A stretch of 64,000 bases of DNA, taken from Rhipicephalus microplus. Lineage: Eukaryota > Arthropoda > Arachnida > Ixodida > Ixodidae. Shown here one piece after another: positions 52,296 to 63,747 of this stretch. The stretch's first letter is position 1, and the number at the start of each line of letters is the position of its first letter. A model generated the notes under the pieces. The model ran no database searches, was not told where the DNA came from, and saw only the letters and a list, made by a program, of their open reading frames with translations. The DNA is taken from positions 35,963,771-36,027,770 of the forward strand of contig NC_134705.1 of NCBI RefSeq assembly GCF_043290135.1, written 5' to 3'. The position numbers were made by a program, and so were the translations under genes.

Positions 52296-53069
52296 TGCGA
52301 AAAACAACAAATGTCTGAGCATCCTTTGACGCTCGGGCAATTTCGAAAGCATTTGTTTGTTAGCAGCAATTCAGTTAAGCCCTTGTCTTTATGCTTAGGC
52401 CCAGAAACAAAACACAAGTAACCAAAGTAGTCCTAAGAGTCATGCAGTCTCACTGTTCCAAGGCTTGTGGAGCCTAATTTAGTGCAAGCTTCACCATGTT
52501 TTAAAAATTCAGATTCAACCAACAGGTTTTGGAGGCACAGTGCATTTTCAGCTAACTTGTTTCACACCAGTTACTTTGATAAAAAGTGGGAAGTAGAGGT
52601 AAAAATACCATTTTAAAGGCATTGTAGATAGTAACAAAAAGGACTGCTTTCTTTTTTTGTGTGGTGCTTTGCCTGAACGCTGTGCTTTTTGTGGTATAGT
52701 TCATTGTCTAGTGAACAGAGGCCTTAAAAACTAACATTAGCCATGTTGAGGTCGATTTCTCGGTTATAGTCATAGTAGCCATATTAAAAATATATGACTT
52801 CAAACTTGATTGTTCTTTTGAAGATGTTTTCTTGCATAATGATATTTCAGAGTCTTAGTCAATTTTGTTATAAGAAAACGTGATGTCATAATAGGGTCAC
52901 TTTTTGTAGGGTCGTTCAGTTCTACCTTACCTTTTATATTCCTAATAGAGCAGTTATTTTCAATATTGGTATTTAAAATGGAATGAGCATGCTGTATGTA
53001 GTAAGGTGTAAGCACTTACAGATAGCACATGCACACAACTTTTCTGTTGGCAGTTTATTTCTGTTATTC
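52296..53069. other. Unassigned AT-rich sequence
   Basis: No gene or repeat recognised. Confidence 0.45.
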
Positions 53070-53292
53070 TTGATTTATATGTGGGGTTTCACGTCCGAAA
53101 ACCACGATATGATTATGAGAGACGCCGTAGTGGAGGGCACTGGAAACTTCGACCACTTGGGGTTCTTTAACGTACACCCAAATCAGCACACGTGCCTACA
53201 GCATTTCTGCCTCCATCGGAAATGGAGCCTGGATTTGATACCGCGACCTGCGGGTCAGCAGCCGAATTTCTGGTACTCTTGCTCTCCTATAT
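53070..53292 (-). mobile_element. tRNA-derived SINE, copy 3, degenerate head
   Basis: Tail and body on the plus strand: GTGGGGTTTCACGTCCGAAA, ATATGATTATGAGAGACGCC, GGGGTTCTTTAACGTACACC, then a head in which the B-box is decayed (GCGACCTGCGGGTCAGCAGCC remains). Reads on the minus strand. Confidence 0.85.
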
Positions 53293-54596
53293 GTGTCCAG
53301 TTCGGTTATAGTTATCTGGCTTGCACAGATTTTTAATGGCACCTGCCTTGTCCTGCTTGCTTTCATGGTGATTTTAACCTTCATAAGTTACATAGGTTTA
53401 ACTCTCAAAATTGTTCAAGATGCCAATTTTGTGCACTAACTATATAGTATAAAGGCAGCAGATATACATGCACACACTATTAAATGTACATTGAGAGCTT
53501 TCACTTGCAGTTTCTAAAGTTTTACTGTGCAGGAAGCATTTAAATCATAATTTCATAAGGACATATTAATCGATTATCTCTACCATTGAAAAGCGTGACA
53601 ACCTAGTTATTTTCACTGTGGTAAGCATGCTGTTTTCTTTGATGTGGCAGAACTAATTTATACACTCATTCCTTCTATTATTCACATATGCATAACTTGA
53701 AGGATTGTGTGGCTTACATTTTCAGTTTCATTCTGTGTGTTATATTTCTTGTGCATGTGAACTAATGTGCTAACATGTGTCTCTGACATTATTTGTGCCA
53801 ATTATTTTCATTTCCAGGTGCCTATGAAGGACACATAAGTTCTATGGCAGTGACCTTCCAAATTTACAGTGGTGCCGGAGCCTCAAGCAGCATTTGGCCG
53901 ATCTCCACAAGGCGTTCATGATACAAACACAGCGCCACACTTTCACAGTGCTATGATTATTATTTATGTTTAAACATTTCGTTCTAAAATTGCTGTTACA
54001 TTGTGTTTTGTGCCACCATCCTGTGGCTTAGGTGGAGCTCATGAAATTACGGTGTAGTCACTTCATTTGTGTACCATCAACACTGCAATGTCACCATTCA
54101 CAGCTGGAGCATACAGACAAATAAAAAAATATATTGATTGTAGCAGGGCTGGTGTGTATAATAATGCTTCTCTATTGATAATAATAACTTTATAAGTTCT
54201 TTAGGTCTTGCATAGAACACTGCATTAATGTGTTGCAATGTAACCACCATTTGTGATCGCTAGCATGTTAATTTAGTAGTTTTGTAATGTATTTTATTTG
54301 AAAGGTAATTTTGCTTCCGCTTCACGACAATTAGACAGATGCCGATGATTCAATCTCTCATTAAGTAGCTTCTTAACACATTTGTTTCTTTCAAGCCTTT
54401 GTTTACTCATCAAGGCTGTTTCAGATAGCAAACATATGTCACCTTCATGCAACATATTAAGAATGAAATATTCATATATATTTCTACACAGTACTTGTTT
54501 TTGCAAACAACGTGAATGGCCAAGTGCTTTCACTCGAGATCTAGGATGTCCATTTGATCTTTGCAAGATGCAAAAGATAGCTGCATAGTTTCTGCA
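53293..54596. other. Unassigned AT-rich sequence
   Basis: TTTCATTTCCAG at 53808-53819 looks like a 3' splice site, and AATAAAAAAATAT follows at 54119; whether they belong to a transcript cannot be told. No domain seen. Confidence 0.35.
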
Positions 54597-54840
54597 TTAT
54601 GCTAATTTCCGTAAGCTGCTTATCGGGTAATTTAGCATGATATGGCACTTTCCGTAAGCTGCGGATGTCCGCAACTTTCTGCACGATGTGGCGCTTTCCG
54701 TAAGCTGCGGATGTCCGCATCTTTTCGCATGATATGGCGCTTTCCGTAAGCTGCGGATGTTCGTATCTTTCCGCATGATGCGGCATTCCGTAGTCCAATA
54801 ATTGCGTATGTACGGATCCGTATGTGCGGAACGTTTCAGT
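54597..54840. repeat. 46-bp tandem repeat (about four copies)
   Basis: CTTTCCGTAAGCTGCGGATGTCCGCA recurs with a 46-bp period between about 54649 and 54790; GCGGATGTCCGC is itself nearly palindromic. Flanking partial units carry TCCGTA/TACGGA words. Confidence 0.85.
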
Positions 54841-55912
54841 AGGGTTACGACTGCGATGACTGAATTTGAATGCATCGATACGGCTCGCTGTAATTGAATC
54901 TTCATTATAGTCTTGGACCCACCTTTGCTGGCGTTGCTCATGTTGCTGTGGAACGTGTTGTGGTGAGATACCTTCTTGAACATCGCGCTGATTTTTTTTG
55001 ACAACTTGATCTGGTGTCCAGTCTGCAGCTGGTAGCATGTGGGCTGTTGTCATGCAGTTCGGGCAATGAAGATAATGCTTCACAGTAGACAGAAAGCTCT
55101 TCATAAGCTTCTTCTACGCTGTTCACGGTGAGGGGCTTTTGAGCCTGGCAGCGTGCGACGTTCTATGCGTCTGAGCTTTCTGTTTTGCTTCGACAGTCGA
55201 GTGTGTATGCAACAGATGGTGATGCATGAGCCCGTGCAAAAGGAGCATGGCTTGACAGGGTATTTTCTTGAAGTGTCAGGTCGTCTACCGTGATTGCAGC
55301 GTCCTTATGATGCAAATGGTGAGCAATATGAGCGCTTGAAGAGCCGCGTGATGGAAAACCGTGAGGTAGACCACGTATGCGATGCTAATTATGAAGGGCA
55401 TTAGTAGTGTGAGTGACGTCTCGTGTCATATATTGGTGCGACGACTTTGGAAATGCGGACTTTCGTGCAGAAGGGATGCGCGCTCGATAGATGGGTTTTT
55501 CCCGAAATACGCAAGGTCGCCTGTTAGTGAACTCATGTGCCTTTTCGTCTTGCGGCAGTTGTCGACTCACGTTGGGCTTTCGAATGCTTGAGGACTGCTT
55601 AGGGAATTGACGATAGTGTGCAGTTGTCTTCAGATAGTTGGAAATTAATAGATCTTACTCATAGTCGTTAAAAGGGCTAATCATTTCTTTTTTGATCCTT
55701 TGCCATGACTCGTCGTTCTCGAATATGTAGATAAGGTAAAATTTAAATGTTTCACCACTGACGTAGTCGCTGAAGTTCGTAAACATCTGCCGTTCCGACC
55801 ATGATGCAGCGGTGGCGTGGAGCTCGAAGAGGTTCAACCAGTCTTCTACGGGTCCGTTGTCCGCTGATTCGGTGTACGTAAACATTTCAAGGTCAGCAGA
55901 TGGTTCTGACAT
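54841..55912 (-). pseudogene. Decayed retroelement gag-like fragment
   Basis: Minus strand, 55655-55912: a start MSEPSADLEMFTYTESA then DWLNLFELHATAASWSERQM, YVSGETFKFYLIYIF and SWQRIKKEMISPFNDYE, which looks like the N-terminal part of an LTR-retroelement gag (DWLxxFE ... RFNDYE). It stops abruptly; further pieces (55385-55570 with KAHEFTNRRPCVFREKPIYR, and 54938-55126) are in other frames, with a large internal loss. No LTRs seen. Confidence 0.6.
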
Positions 55913-56392
55913 GATGCTGGCATGAGTGTTCGCGAACGTTAACGTTTGTAGTAGATCATTTTCTTAAAACTGTGTACAGGATGCAAGCGTTCAAGGTTAT
56001 CTTACAGCTTGCGCGACCACTCGTGAAAAGGCTGGAAAGTTCATCACTTCCTCTGTAGAGAACAGCGCCTCCCAACGATGATCACTTCACATCCTATGCT
56101 CTCTTCGCAGCTATCAGGGGCAGTGTGTATTACTCTAATCTGACTTTCCATTGAGCGTTCCAAAATTCGGCCAAAAACAGTTTTTTCTCGTGAATATACA
56201 TAATTGTGTTATGTGTGATTTTGAATACCGCTTAAAGAACACAATTTTTCCTTGCTATAGAAGTACCTAAGCTATGCGTCTGGCTACGCTAGGATTGCAT
56301 TAAGCATCATCACTCTGGCTATGCCCACAACAGGAAAATGGCCACTGCCATGTTCCACTAGTGAACTCAGTTCTGTGCTTGCTGCCGCCATT
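55913..56392. other. Unassigned short gap
   Basis: About 480 bp; nothing recognised. Confidence 0.4.
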
Positions 56393-56640
56393 TTATGCCT
56401 GCAAACTTCCTAATCTGATCTGCCACTTAACTCTCTGTCCCTCCTTCACCCGCTTGCCTTCTCTTGGAACCCAATCTGTGATTCCTAATGACCCGTGGTT
56501 TCTTGACATCGTACAACGTGCCCGGACCAAGGCCATTTCTTCCTGATTTCGACTATGATGTGCTTCACACCCGTTTGTTCCCTGACACACGCTGCTCTCT
56601 TCTTGTTCCATAGGTGTACACCTATCATTTGCTTTTGTGT
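56393..56640 (-). pseudogene. LINE 3' end fragment (RTE/I-like, minus strand)
   Basis: On the minus strand, in two frames: KKRAACVREQTGVKHIIVEI, RKKWPWSGHVVRCQETTGH, then ITDWVPREGKRVKEGQRVKW. This is the conserved C-terminal end of many arthropod LINE ORF2 proteins (REQTxVxDII ... KWxWAGHVxR ... TxWxPRxGKRxxGRQ). Followed in the genome by an inverted upstream part. Confidence 0.7.
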
Positions 56641-56654
56641 TACTAGCTGAGTCA

Positions 56655-56960
56655 TTCTCAACAAATGCAACATACCACAACCGCTGCAGAGAACAATGCT
56701 TCGAGAGAGGTAGCAGTGCACTTGAAGTTGTAATAGAGTGCATCTGCTTGGGACAAGTAGTAACAGTAGTGCCAAGCCACGATATTGAAGTAACTAGAAG
56801 AATACGAATAGGGTGGAGCTCATTTGACAAGCAATCTCAATACATGAATGGTTGATTGCCACTATCCCTCAAGAAAACTTATATAACAGCTGCTTCTTAC
56901 CCGTACTTACTGATGCAGCAGGAGCCTTGAGGATTACAAAGGGTGTTCAACTTAAGTTGA
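56655..56960 (+). pseudogene. Inverted upstream part of the same LINE
   Basis: On the plus strand: VVIECICLGQVVTVVPSHDI, EVTRRIRIGWSSFDKQSQYM, stop, LPLSLKKTYITAASYPYLL, corresponding to EYxYLGQxV ... EIxRRIxLGWxAFGK ... LPxxLKRKVxxxCVLPxLTY, which normally lies just upstream of the part at 56393-56640. The orientation is opposite, suggesting a 5' inversion. Confidence 0.65.
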
Positions 56961-58577
56961 GTACAGTCTTACATTGCATAAATAAGTTTAGCTGCAAAAG
57001 CAATGAAATCAAAGCGATAGCAAGAAATTGGGATGCTACACTAACCAAGGCTATCATTGCATGTCGTCTCGTGTGACTCATAAAAATGAGGGTTGAAGGG
57101 AACAGCAGCTCACCAGAATCTGAAGCGCTCTTCAAGCTGTCGGCCTACTAAACACAAAGTAAGCGTTTAGAGCGCAGGAATGTTGCGAGTCGTCTAATAT
57201 TCTCAGCAGTAATTGCACGTGCGCCAGCACCCGCGAACACGCCTTTGTGAGCTAGCATTAAAAACATAGCGCTCTAAACTGGATAAAAATAGTAGATAGA
57301 TGGGACAAAGCGCTATTATTTCTGAACATCAAGCGAGAAATGTTCGCGTCACTAGGCCATACGCGCATGAGTAAAATAAATTTATTCACCGGCGAAAAAA
57401 ATACACATAGGTGTGAAAAAAACACCTTTTTTTGAAAGCTTCACTTTAACGAGCAGCGACAGGGCATATTTCAAAGAGCATTTGTGATTGACTGTCACCT
57501 AACTATATTCATATTTTCTTTGAACACCATTATTTACAAGCTCAGAAATGAATTCATCAAATACCTCATCGTTCTCGGGGCGGCATTTATCCTCGTTGTA
57601 ATCCTCTTCTACTGAACAGCGAGATCGTATGAACGAGAATGTTATCCTGTACTTGACAACATTTCCAAGGATCTGAAAGTAAACATAACTCGTTAAAGAG
57701 TAATATATAACAAGCCAATTATATCAGCTACATGAAACACTGTTTATTGCAGTTGTTAGAAGTAGTGCAGACATCAAGAAGGCAGGATTAGGTACGCAAT
57801 CGCCTTTTTATGTTATAAGCATGTTTCTTGAGGCACCCCTACGAAAGTTAGGCAACAAAAGAGCAGTCTTCCTATTGAAATAACGTTAAGTGGACTTTCA
57901 AGCGAGTTCAAAACAAGTGGCATTTTCAAGAGACTCGGGTGAGCGGATAGTTCAAATTACCTGAGGAGAACAGTCCTTGACGCACGGCAAGTTCAGGAAG
58001 CCAAGTATGTAATGCACCTATTAAGAAAGATATTTTCTGTCGAACGATCAAATTTCAGCCGATTTCACATACCGAGGGAATCAACGTTATGCGAAGCATG
58101 AGGTGGCAAATCGACTAGCGTATGTTATATGTGAAGCAGCTTCTGCCGAAGTACACTCCGGTGTGTGTACGGCGTGACATCCTTACAGCGCATGCGCGAA
58201 CTTTCCTCTCTCCTCGGCGTGAGGAGGTGGGGCAGAGGAGGTGGAGTGAGTGAATAAGCGTTTACTATGCCTTGCAAAACGCGATAAAGCACGTATCTGG
58301 CCAATTCCACGACGAGAGCAGTAGGTTTAGCCTGCCGGCATGTTCACAGGCATGCCGGATGGCTAGCATTTTGTCCTCACGGGCGCTACTTCGCAGGAGC
58401 GTGTCCCTCTCATCCTTAGTAAAACCCAGTCACCAACGACCCGCACTCCCAGAGCTTATAAGTCAAAGTAACAGCCTCGCCACAGGATGCGTAAAAGCTA
58501 TTTGGGTAAATGTCCGGATGTATGCTATTGAGGGTCATCGGATTTAGGTATGACTTAATTTACAAGAGTCTCACCCC
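56961..58577. other. Unassigned sequence before Harb-2
   Basis: About 1.6 kb without recognisable gene or repeat. Open frames up to 91 codons (58272-58547) have no domain. Confidence 0.45.
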
Positions 58578-58762
58578 CGTATGCAGAGATGTTACTTGAC
58601 TCGTACTTGACTCGTTCTTGACTCAAGACAGTCTTGCCGGTCACCATAAATCGTTCTCGAACTTGCGGGCGACTTGAAGGCGACTTGGCTCGGTCGAAGT
58701 CAGGACAAGTTTCAAGTCAGCTGCGGGGCTAGCTTAAAAGCGACTTCATGCGTTATTCCAAT

Positions 58763-60284
58763 ATGGCCACCTCTCAAATGGACGTCGCGCGGAGGTTGGC
58801 CGCTTTTGAGTTCGCGTGCCACGCCATGGATGTTGTGTTTTCGGAGGCCCATTACCTGCCGAAGATTTCACGGCCCACCCTTCGTGACCAAGGAAATCCT
58901 ATGGAGCTCTACGACTAGGAACAATTCCACGCTCGGTACCGGTTCACGAAGCACGCCGTGCGGCAGCTGCTGTCTATGCTGTCGCTCCAAGAAAGCGGGG
59001 ACAATCGAGGTCAGCCTGAGCCTCCTATGCTGCAGCTGGTGAAGGCGCTGCGATTTTACGGCGCTGGGACGTTTCAAACAGCGACCGGGGACCTCGTCCG
59101 CATTCCGCAATCTACAGTGTGCCGCGCAGTCGGAAAAGTGACCATGCTGATAGCAAAGGACTTGTACTCCATAGTGGTGCGCTTTCCGCAGCCGGCAGAA
59201 TTTCAACAAGTTATGTGGGACTTCATTGAAGTGGCCGAATTCCCTGGAGTGACGGGATGCATAGACTGCACGCACGTACGGATTAAAAGTCCCGGTGATG
59301 AAAATGCCGTAATATTTCGCAACCGCAAAGGCTATTTCTCCTTCTATGTGCAGGTAAGCAATGAAATTTGAAAGTCTCAGAACAGTTTAGTTCGTTGGTT
59401 TTTTTTAATTATTACTCAGGTCGTAAACTTTTTTTCCATACAGTAAACAACGTGCTTGTTTTTAGCCATTGTTCCCATGGTTTAGCAAAATAAGTAAAGC
59501 GAAAGAATAATGCAGCAGTTATTTGAGGGGCCCTTCACTCGCGCCATCGTGCCGTGTTTTGCTGGACTCGAGTTTGTGCTGCGGAAGGCAGGTTTCGTGA
59601 ATATTTTCGAAGGAACAGTACTGTTTGTATCTTGTCATCAAAATACGCTCTGACTGACCATGACTCTGTGCAACAACATTCATTTCTGCTGTGCATGTAC
59701 TTTATACCGAACTCGCAAAGTGAAAGGCGCTGTACAATGCCCTGTTTATGATTATTTGTATGCTGCTGCAGGCTGTGGCTGGACCAGAACTCCAGTTTTT
59801 CGACATTGTTGCTGGCTGGCTCCGCTGTGTTCATGGCAGCAGAAATTTCGACAACTCCCGCTTGCGGGTGCTGTACGAAGAAAACCGGGTGCCCGGAGTG
59901 CTGTTGGGCGACGCTGGATACGCATGCCAGCCATATTTAGTTACACCATTTTCAGAACCAGGCCCCACGGACACACCCAAGGGAAAGTTAGTTCACGTGT
60001 CAGTGCATGGTCACAAAAAGTCGGAGCACGTTTTTGTGGTGTGACATTGAATACAGTCGCTTGTTGAGTGATGCACAATAATCCTTCATTCACCAAGGTA
60101 CAAAAAAGCCCAAATAAAGACTCGGAACGTCGTTGAGAGGGCTTTTGGCGTGTGGAAGAGGCGTTTCTCTTGCCCGGACTTGGGAATGCAGCACAAGGCC
60201 AAAAACATCGTGCACATAATCCCAGCTTGTGCTGCACTCCACAACTTGGCATGCTTAATAAGGGAACCAGAGCCACCCGCTTGA
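58763..60284 (+). pseudogene. Harb-2 transposase (three exons, one premature stop)
   Basis: Exons 58763-59353 (donor CAG|GTAAGC), 59772-59986 (acceptor CTGCAG, donor GTTAGT) and 60098-60284 (acceptor CACCAAG); phases agree. DDE residues are present: Asp in GVTGCIDCTHVRI, Asp in FFDIVAGWLRCVHGS, Glu in NVVERAFGVWKRRF. The N-terminal part has VRRLA-type helix, HYLPKISRPTLRD and an HTH-like IPQSTVCRAVGKV. A single in-frame TAG at 58916-58918 (LYD stop EQFHARYRF, probably a former Glu codon) interrupts exon 1. AATAAA at 60506 may be its polyadenylation signal. The rest looks intact, so loss of function is recent or partial. Confidence 0.9.
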
Positions 60285-60555
60285 AGGGTTCTGCAGCCTT
60301 CCTCTATCAGTACGGTGGCAACCAGAACAGTGCACCTGCCACCTGTTGATCGCCTCACCGACAGCCGTTCAGGAAATCAAGCACGGGACCTGCTCATACG
60401 CAAGAGCTTCACATAGTCAAAAACTGCATAAATCTTGACACTCGGCCAGACAAACTCTTTTTATGGCTGCTGTGCACGCTCATATGTTTATCAACCATGC
60501 ATGAAAATAAATATACACTAACATGCTTTCATCATTTCACGAGATATCCCATCAC

Positions 60556-62222
60556 TTATTTATAAATGATGCAGCTCCGCAGGCTGCATTGCAGCCTGCG
60601 GAGCTGTTTTTTCTTTATTTCTTTTTCTATCTCCAGTATGTCTATTTCAAGTTTTTGCTTTTCAAGGTCATTTTTGTGCTTTGAAAGCTCAAGCTGTCGC
60701 ACTTGATTTTCGACCTTTCTTCTGTCTTCCCGTTCCCGCATCTTGTAATCGTGGTCGTCTTATATAAGCCGCATACGCATTGCGTGCTCTTCTATCTGGA
60801 GTTCTGCACGAATCGCATTTTCTGTGGCCAGTGCTTTTCCAAAACAGCCATCCAGCGCCTAGGTGCCCTGTATGTTTGAGCAGCAACAGTTGCTGCAGGA
60901 GTGCTGCTTCCAGCAGCTACGGTGGCTTGGTGGCTGTTTGCACAACCTTCGGCAGAAATGTTTGCTTCTGCATCAGGCTGTGCTATATAAGTGCACCTGC
61001 TGTCCTCGTCGGCATCTGTGCCTGTTGGCAGCTGTGACAGCTCTACAGGGTTGGCACCGCCACAGATCGTCTGCAATAAAGAAAAGATGGCATAATGGTA
61101 CTAGTGGAGCATTGTCTATAACGCAAACACCTGTACACCACAACATGCAAAGAAGAGGCATTTCTGGGAAATACAAATCGTTAAATTTTTGAGATCATCG
61201 TTACGCTTTAAAATGCAACGCACCATACCTTGGCAATCAAAGTCCGCTTCATTTCGACTATCAGTCATAGGCTGCAGCAGCCTCACCACAGGCAGACTTG
61301 CGACGGGGGGCTGGTACCCTGTGGCATCCGAATCAAAGGCGTTTTCCACCCTTGTCGCCATGTGGGAAACTATGGATCCTACCAATTCGTAGACAGGACC
61401 CATGGCCGAAGGTGCAGATCCCCCTCCTAATCAGAAGTAAAGTTTCATCGCAGAATCAAGCAAGTTTTCATAAGCATCTTGTGCAAAAAAAAAACTCTGC
61501 GGTTCTAATGTTCCTCTCTCCTAAGTTGAGTGTTATGTAGTTTACCTGGTTCAACTCAAAGAAAAAAATATCAAAACATTGCGAAGAACAAACATGAGTG
61601 CGCTATACATATTTTCCTTAAAAAACGAAATGCGTCAGTTGTCCACAAATTCGTCCTAATAGTGTTCTCAAAAACTGTTTGCACTGATTATGCATGTTAT
61701 ATGCCAACTTCAAGGCAGTTCTTCGAGGAAAATGTAATTTTGAGTACTTCTTTTTTTCGCCATGCACTGCCAACTGTAATGGTCATGACAATTTACACTC
61801 AGTGCTTACATTTCTACCGAATACAAAACATGTTGAAGATCAAAAGTGATCCTGTCATGCATATATGTTTCGCTTACCAGTTTTGTGGCGCTCTCGCTTC
61901 TCTCTTGCAGCTTCCTCTTTCCATATTTGTTTGAGGTTATTCCCGCATTTCTTGAGCTGCACGTGGTCGCGCCGGGTGATTCCGTGGTTGGAATTGAAGA
62001 GCTGGGTAATCTCTTTCCATGTTTCATTTTTTTCGCTATCGACGCAGCATCAGTCTTCTTGTACTCGATGATGTGCTTGAACTCTCCAACGAGAGCGAGA
62101 AGCACTATCTTTTCGTCTTCGGTGCAGCGCGGTGCCGCCTTGCGTGTAGGTGTCTCTTGGGACGATAGCATACTTTGCTGCGACATCTCGCAGTGAGTAG
62201 CTTTTCCTCCTTGACTCGACAA
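60556..62222 (-). pseudogene. Harb-2 accessory gene, Myb/SANT-like with C-terminal coiled coil
   Basis: Minus strand, three visible exons: about 61910-62222, 61229-61426 (acceptor GATTAG, donor GTATGG) and 60556-61070 (acceptor TTGCAG). Exon 1: RCTEDEKIVLLALVGEFKHI, YKKTDAASIAKK, then a 1-bp loss in the A-run near 62033 shifts the frame; the other frame continues NETWKEITQLFN and LKQIWKEEAARE, the Myb/SANT-like DNA-binding domain. Exon 3 ends in a charged coiled coil (ENQVRQLELSKHKNDLEKQK) after a frame change near 60835 and an in-frame TAA near 60752. The role is as partner of the transposase in DNA binding and nuclear entry (known for the superfamily). Confidence 0.82.
60572..60606. repeat. 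Perfect 17-bp palindrome arms with 1-bp centre
   Basis: CAGCTCCGCAGGCTGCA at 60572-60588 is followed by T and its exact reverse complement at 60590-60606. It lies in the last codons of the accessory gene, 288 bp after the transposase stop, between convergent genes. It could act as a transcript-end hairpin or be a small insertion. Confidence 0.9.
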
Positions 62223-62602
62223 TGTCGCTCAGAAAAGTGACGCGGTGGTACTTGCTTTTCCCAAAAGTCATTTTCTAGCAGACATTCAAGGAATTTTTTT
62301 CTCGTTTCGTGCAGCTATGTGGGGTTGCAAAAAATGCCAAACATCCATCTGCAGCACAAAGCTACAAAAACTTCACAAAAACGCTGCTCTTCCTCGTGGT
62401 TTCTCCCCTGACTAGAACGAGTTTTGGGGTATAAACATGAAGGTTTTCTCTGGATTTCCTCGTAGCTATGCATTGCAAAAGGGCCAATGAAGCCTTCGTT
62501 CACCTCGCAGGCCTGTGCCCTTTTCATTGTTCTTGACAAAGCTTCCAGCAGGCATCCTGAGGCTGACCGCGATCGTGCCCCCCCCCCCCCCTGCACCTCA
62601 CT

Positions 62603-62836
62603 GCTTTGTGGGGTTTGACGTCCCAAAACCACTATATGATTATGAGAGACGCCGTAGTGAAGGGCTCCGGAAATTTAGACCACCTGGGGTTCTTTAACGT
62701 GCCCCCAAATCTGAGCACACGGACCTACAACATTTCCGCCTCCATTGGAAATGCAGCCGCCGCAGCCGGGATTCGAACCCGCGCCCTGCGGGTCAGCAGC
62801 CGAGTACCTTAGCCACTAGACCACCGCGGCGGGGCT
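62603..62836 (-). mobile_element. tRNA-derived SINE, copy 4, best preserved (Ruka-like)
   Basis: On the minus strand: A-box TGGTCTAGTGG in CGCGGTGGTCTAGTGGCTAA, exact B-box GGTTCGAATCC, the CACGTTAAAGAACCCC body and the ATAATCATAT...GGTTTTGGGACGTCAAACC tail. Complete pol III promoter boxes make this the reference copy of the window. A run of C precedes it at 62578-62590. Confidence 0.92.
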
Positions 62837-63747
62837 CCCTGCACCTCACTAACATGAAAAACAAATTTGGTCTCATTTTGGCGGAGGCGAAATATCATGG
62901 CCTTATACTGGCCCATATCTGACAATAAAATAACACCAGGTGGTCGAAATTTCTGGGACATTCTAATGCACATACCAAAAAAAGTACTTAAATATTACTA
63001 TTATGACCCTTCCCCCTAGAAAAAAACGACCGTAGAAAACCGCGATCCTCATCCGCACTTTTTATCTTCTTAATGAATGTAGTTTAAGTTTTGGCATCTC
63101 CGATTTGATTTAGCTTTTTTTCGGGTCAGCACACCCATAGTGGTTTTGTACATTGCGTTTCTTTTGTACACTGCGTTCCTTTTTTTAATTGGTGTATAAA
63201 TACAACGTAGCCCGCTACAGGCATGTCCATTGGCAAATAGAAAGGCTAGTACGACGAGAAATTGCTATGCTTTCTTAACACTTGCGACCCAGAGAAGTGC
63301 CTCTGCATTCGACACCAAGATACGATGAATGAACACCTGGAGAAACGCGCCCCTGTTGGGCGACCACTGAAACCGGCTGAAAAAGGACGCTTTCCACAAA
63401 CAACACTGCGCGTCGCTGCGTGGCGGGCATCACGTGGGCGTTATTTGGTGCTTGGTAGCAGTTAAACGACAGAAATATGCTTTAAGCATGTTTAGTAGAT
63501 ATGTATTTCGAAATATACGAACTTTTTTTGCTTTGACACGTGTATTACGCGAACAACTTTATTATTAGCCTTGTTACCAGGCGAGCAGCGTGTTTCTGCA
63601 TTGAAGCACGTTCTTGGCTTGACCAAGCAAGACAGCCTCAGCATCTATGAAACGCGAAGGCCGACTGGAGCATTTTGAGTCTGCTTGCTTCGCACCGACT
63701 TGCTCAAGTCAAGTCGAAGACGCGGCTAAGTAACATCTCTGCATACG

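Larger units (their letters stand above)
58578..63747. mobile_element. Harb-2: PIF/Harbinger DNA transposon, near full length
   Basis: CGTATGCAGAGATGTTACTT at 58578-58597 is repeated as a perfect inverted copy at 63728-63747, followed by imperfect similarity (TGACTCG/AGCCGCG). Length about 5.17 kb. It holds a three-exon transposase gene (+) and a convergent Myb/SANT-like gene (-). A SINE is inserted at 62603-62836. The exact end is unclear because the outer bases are themselves palindromic (GTAT...ATAC). Confidence 0.88.
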
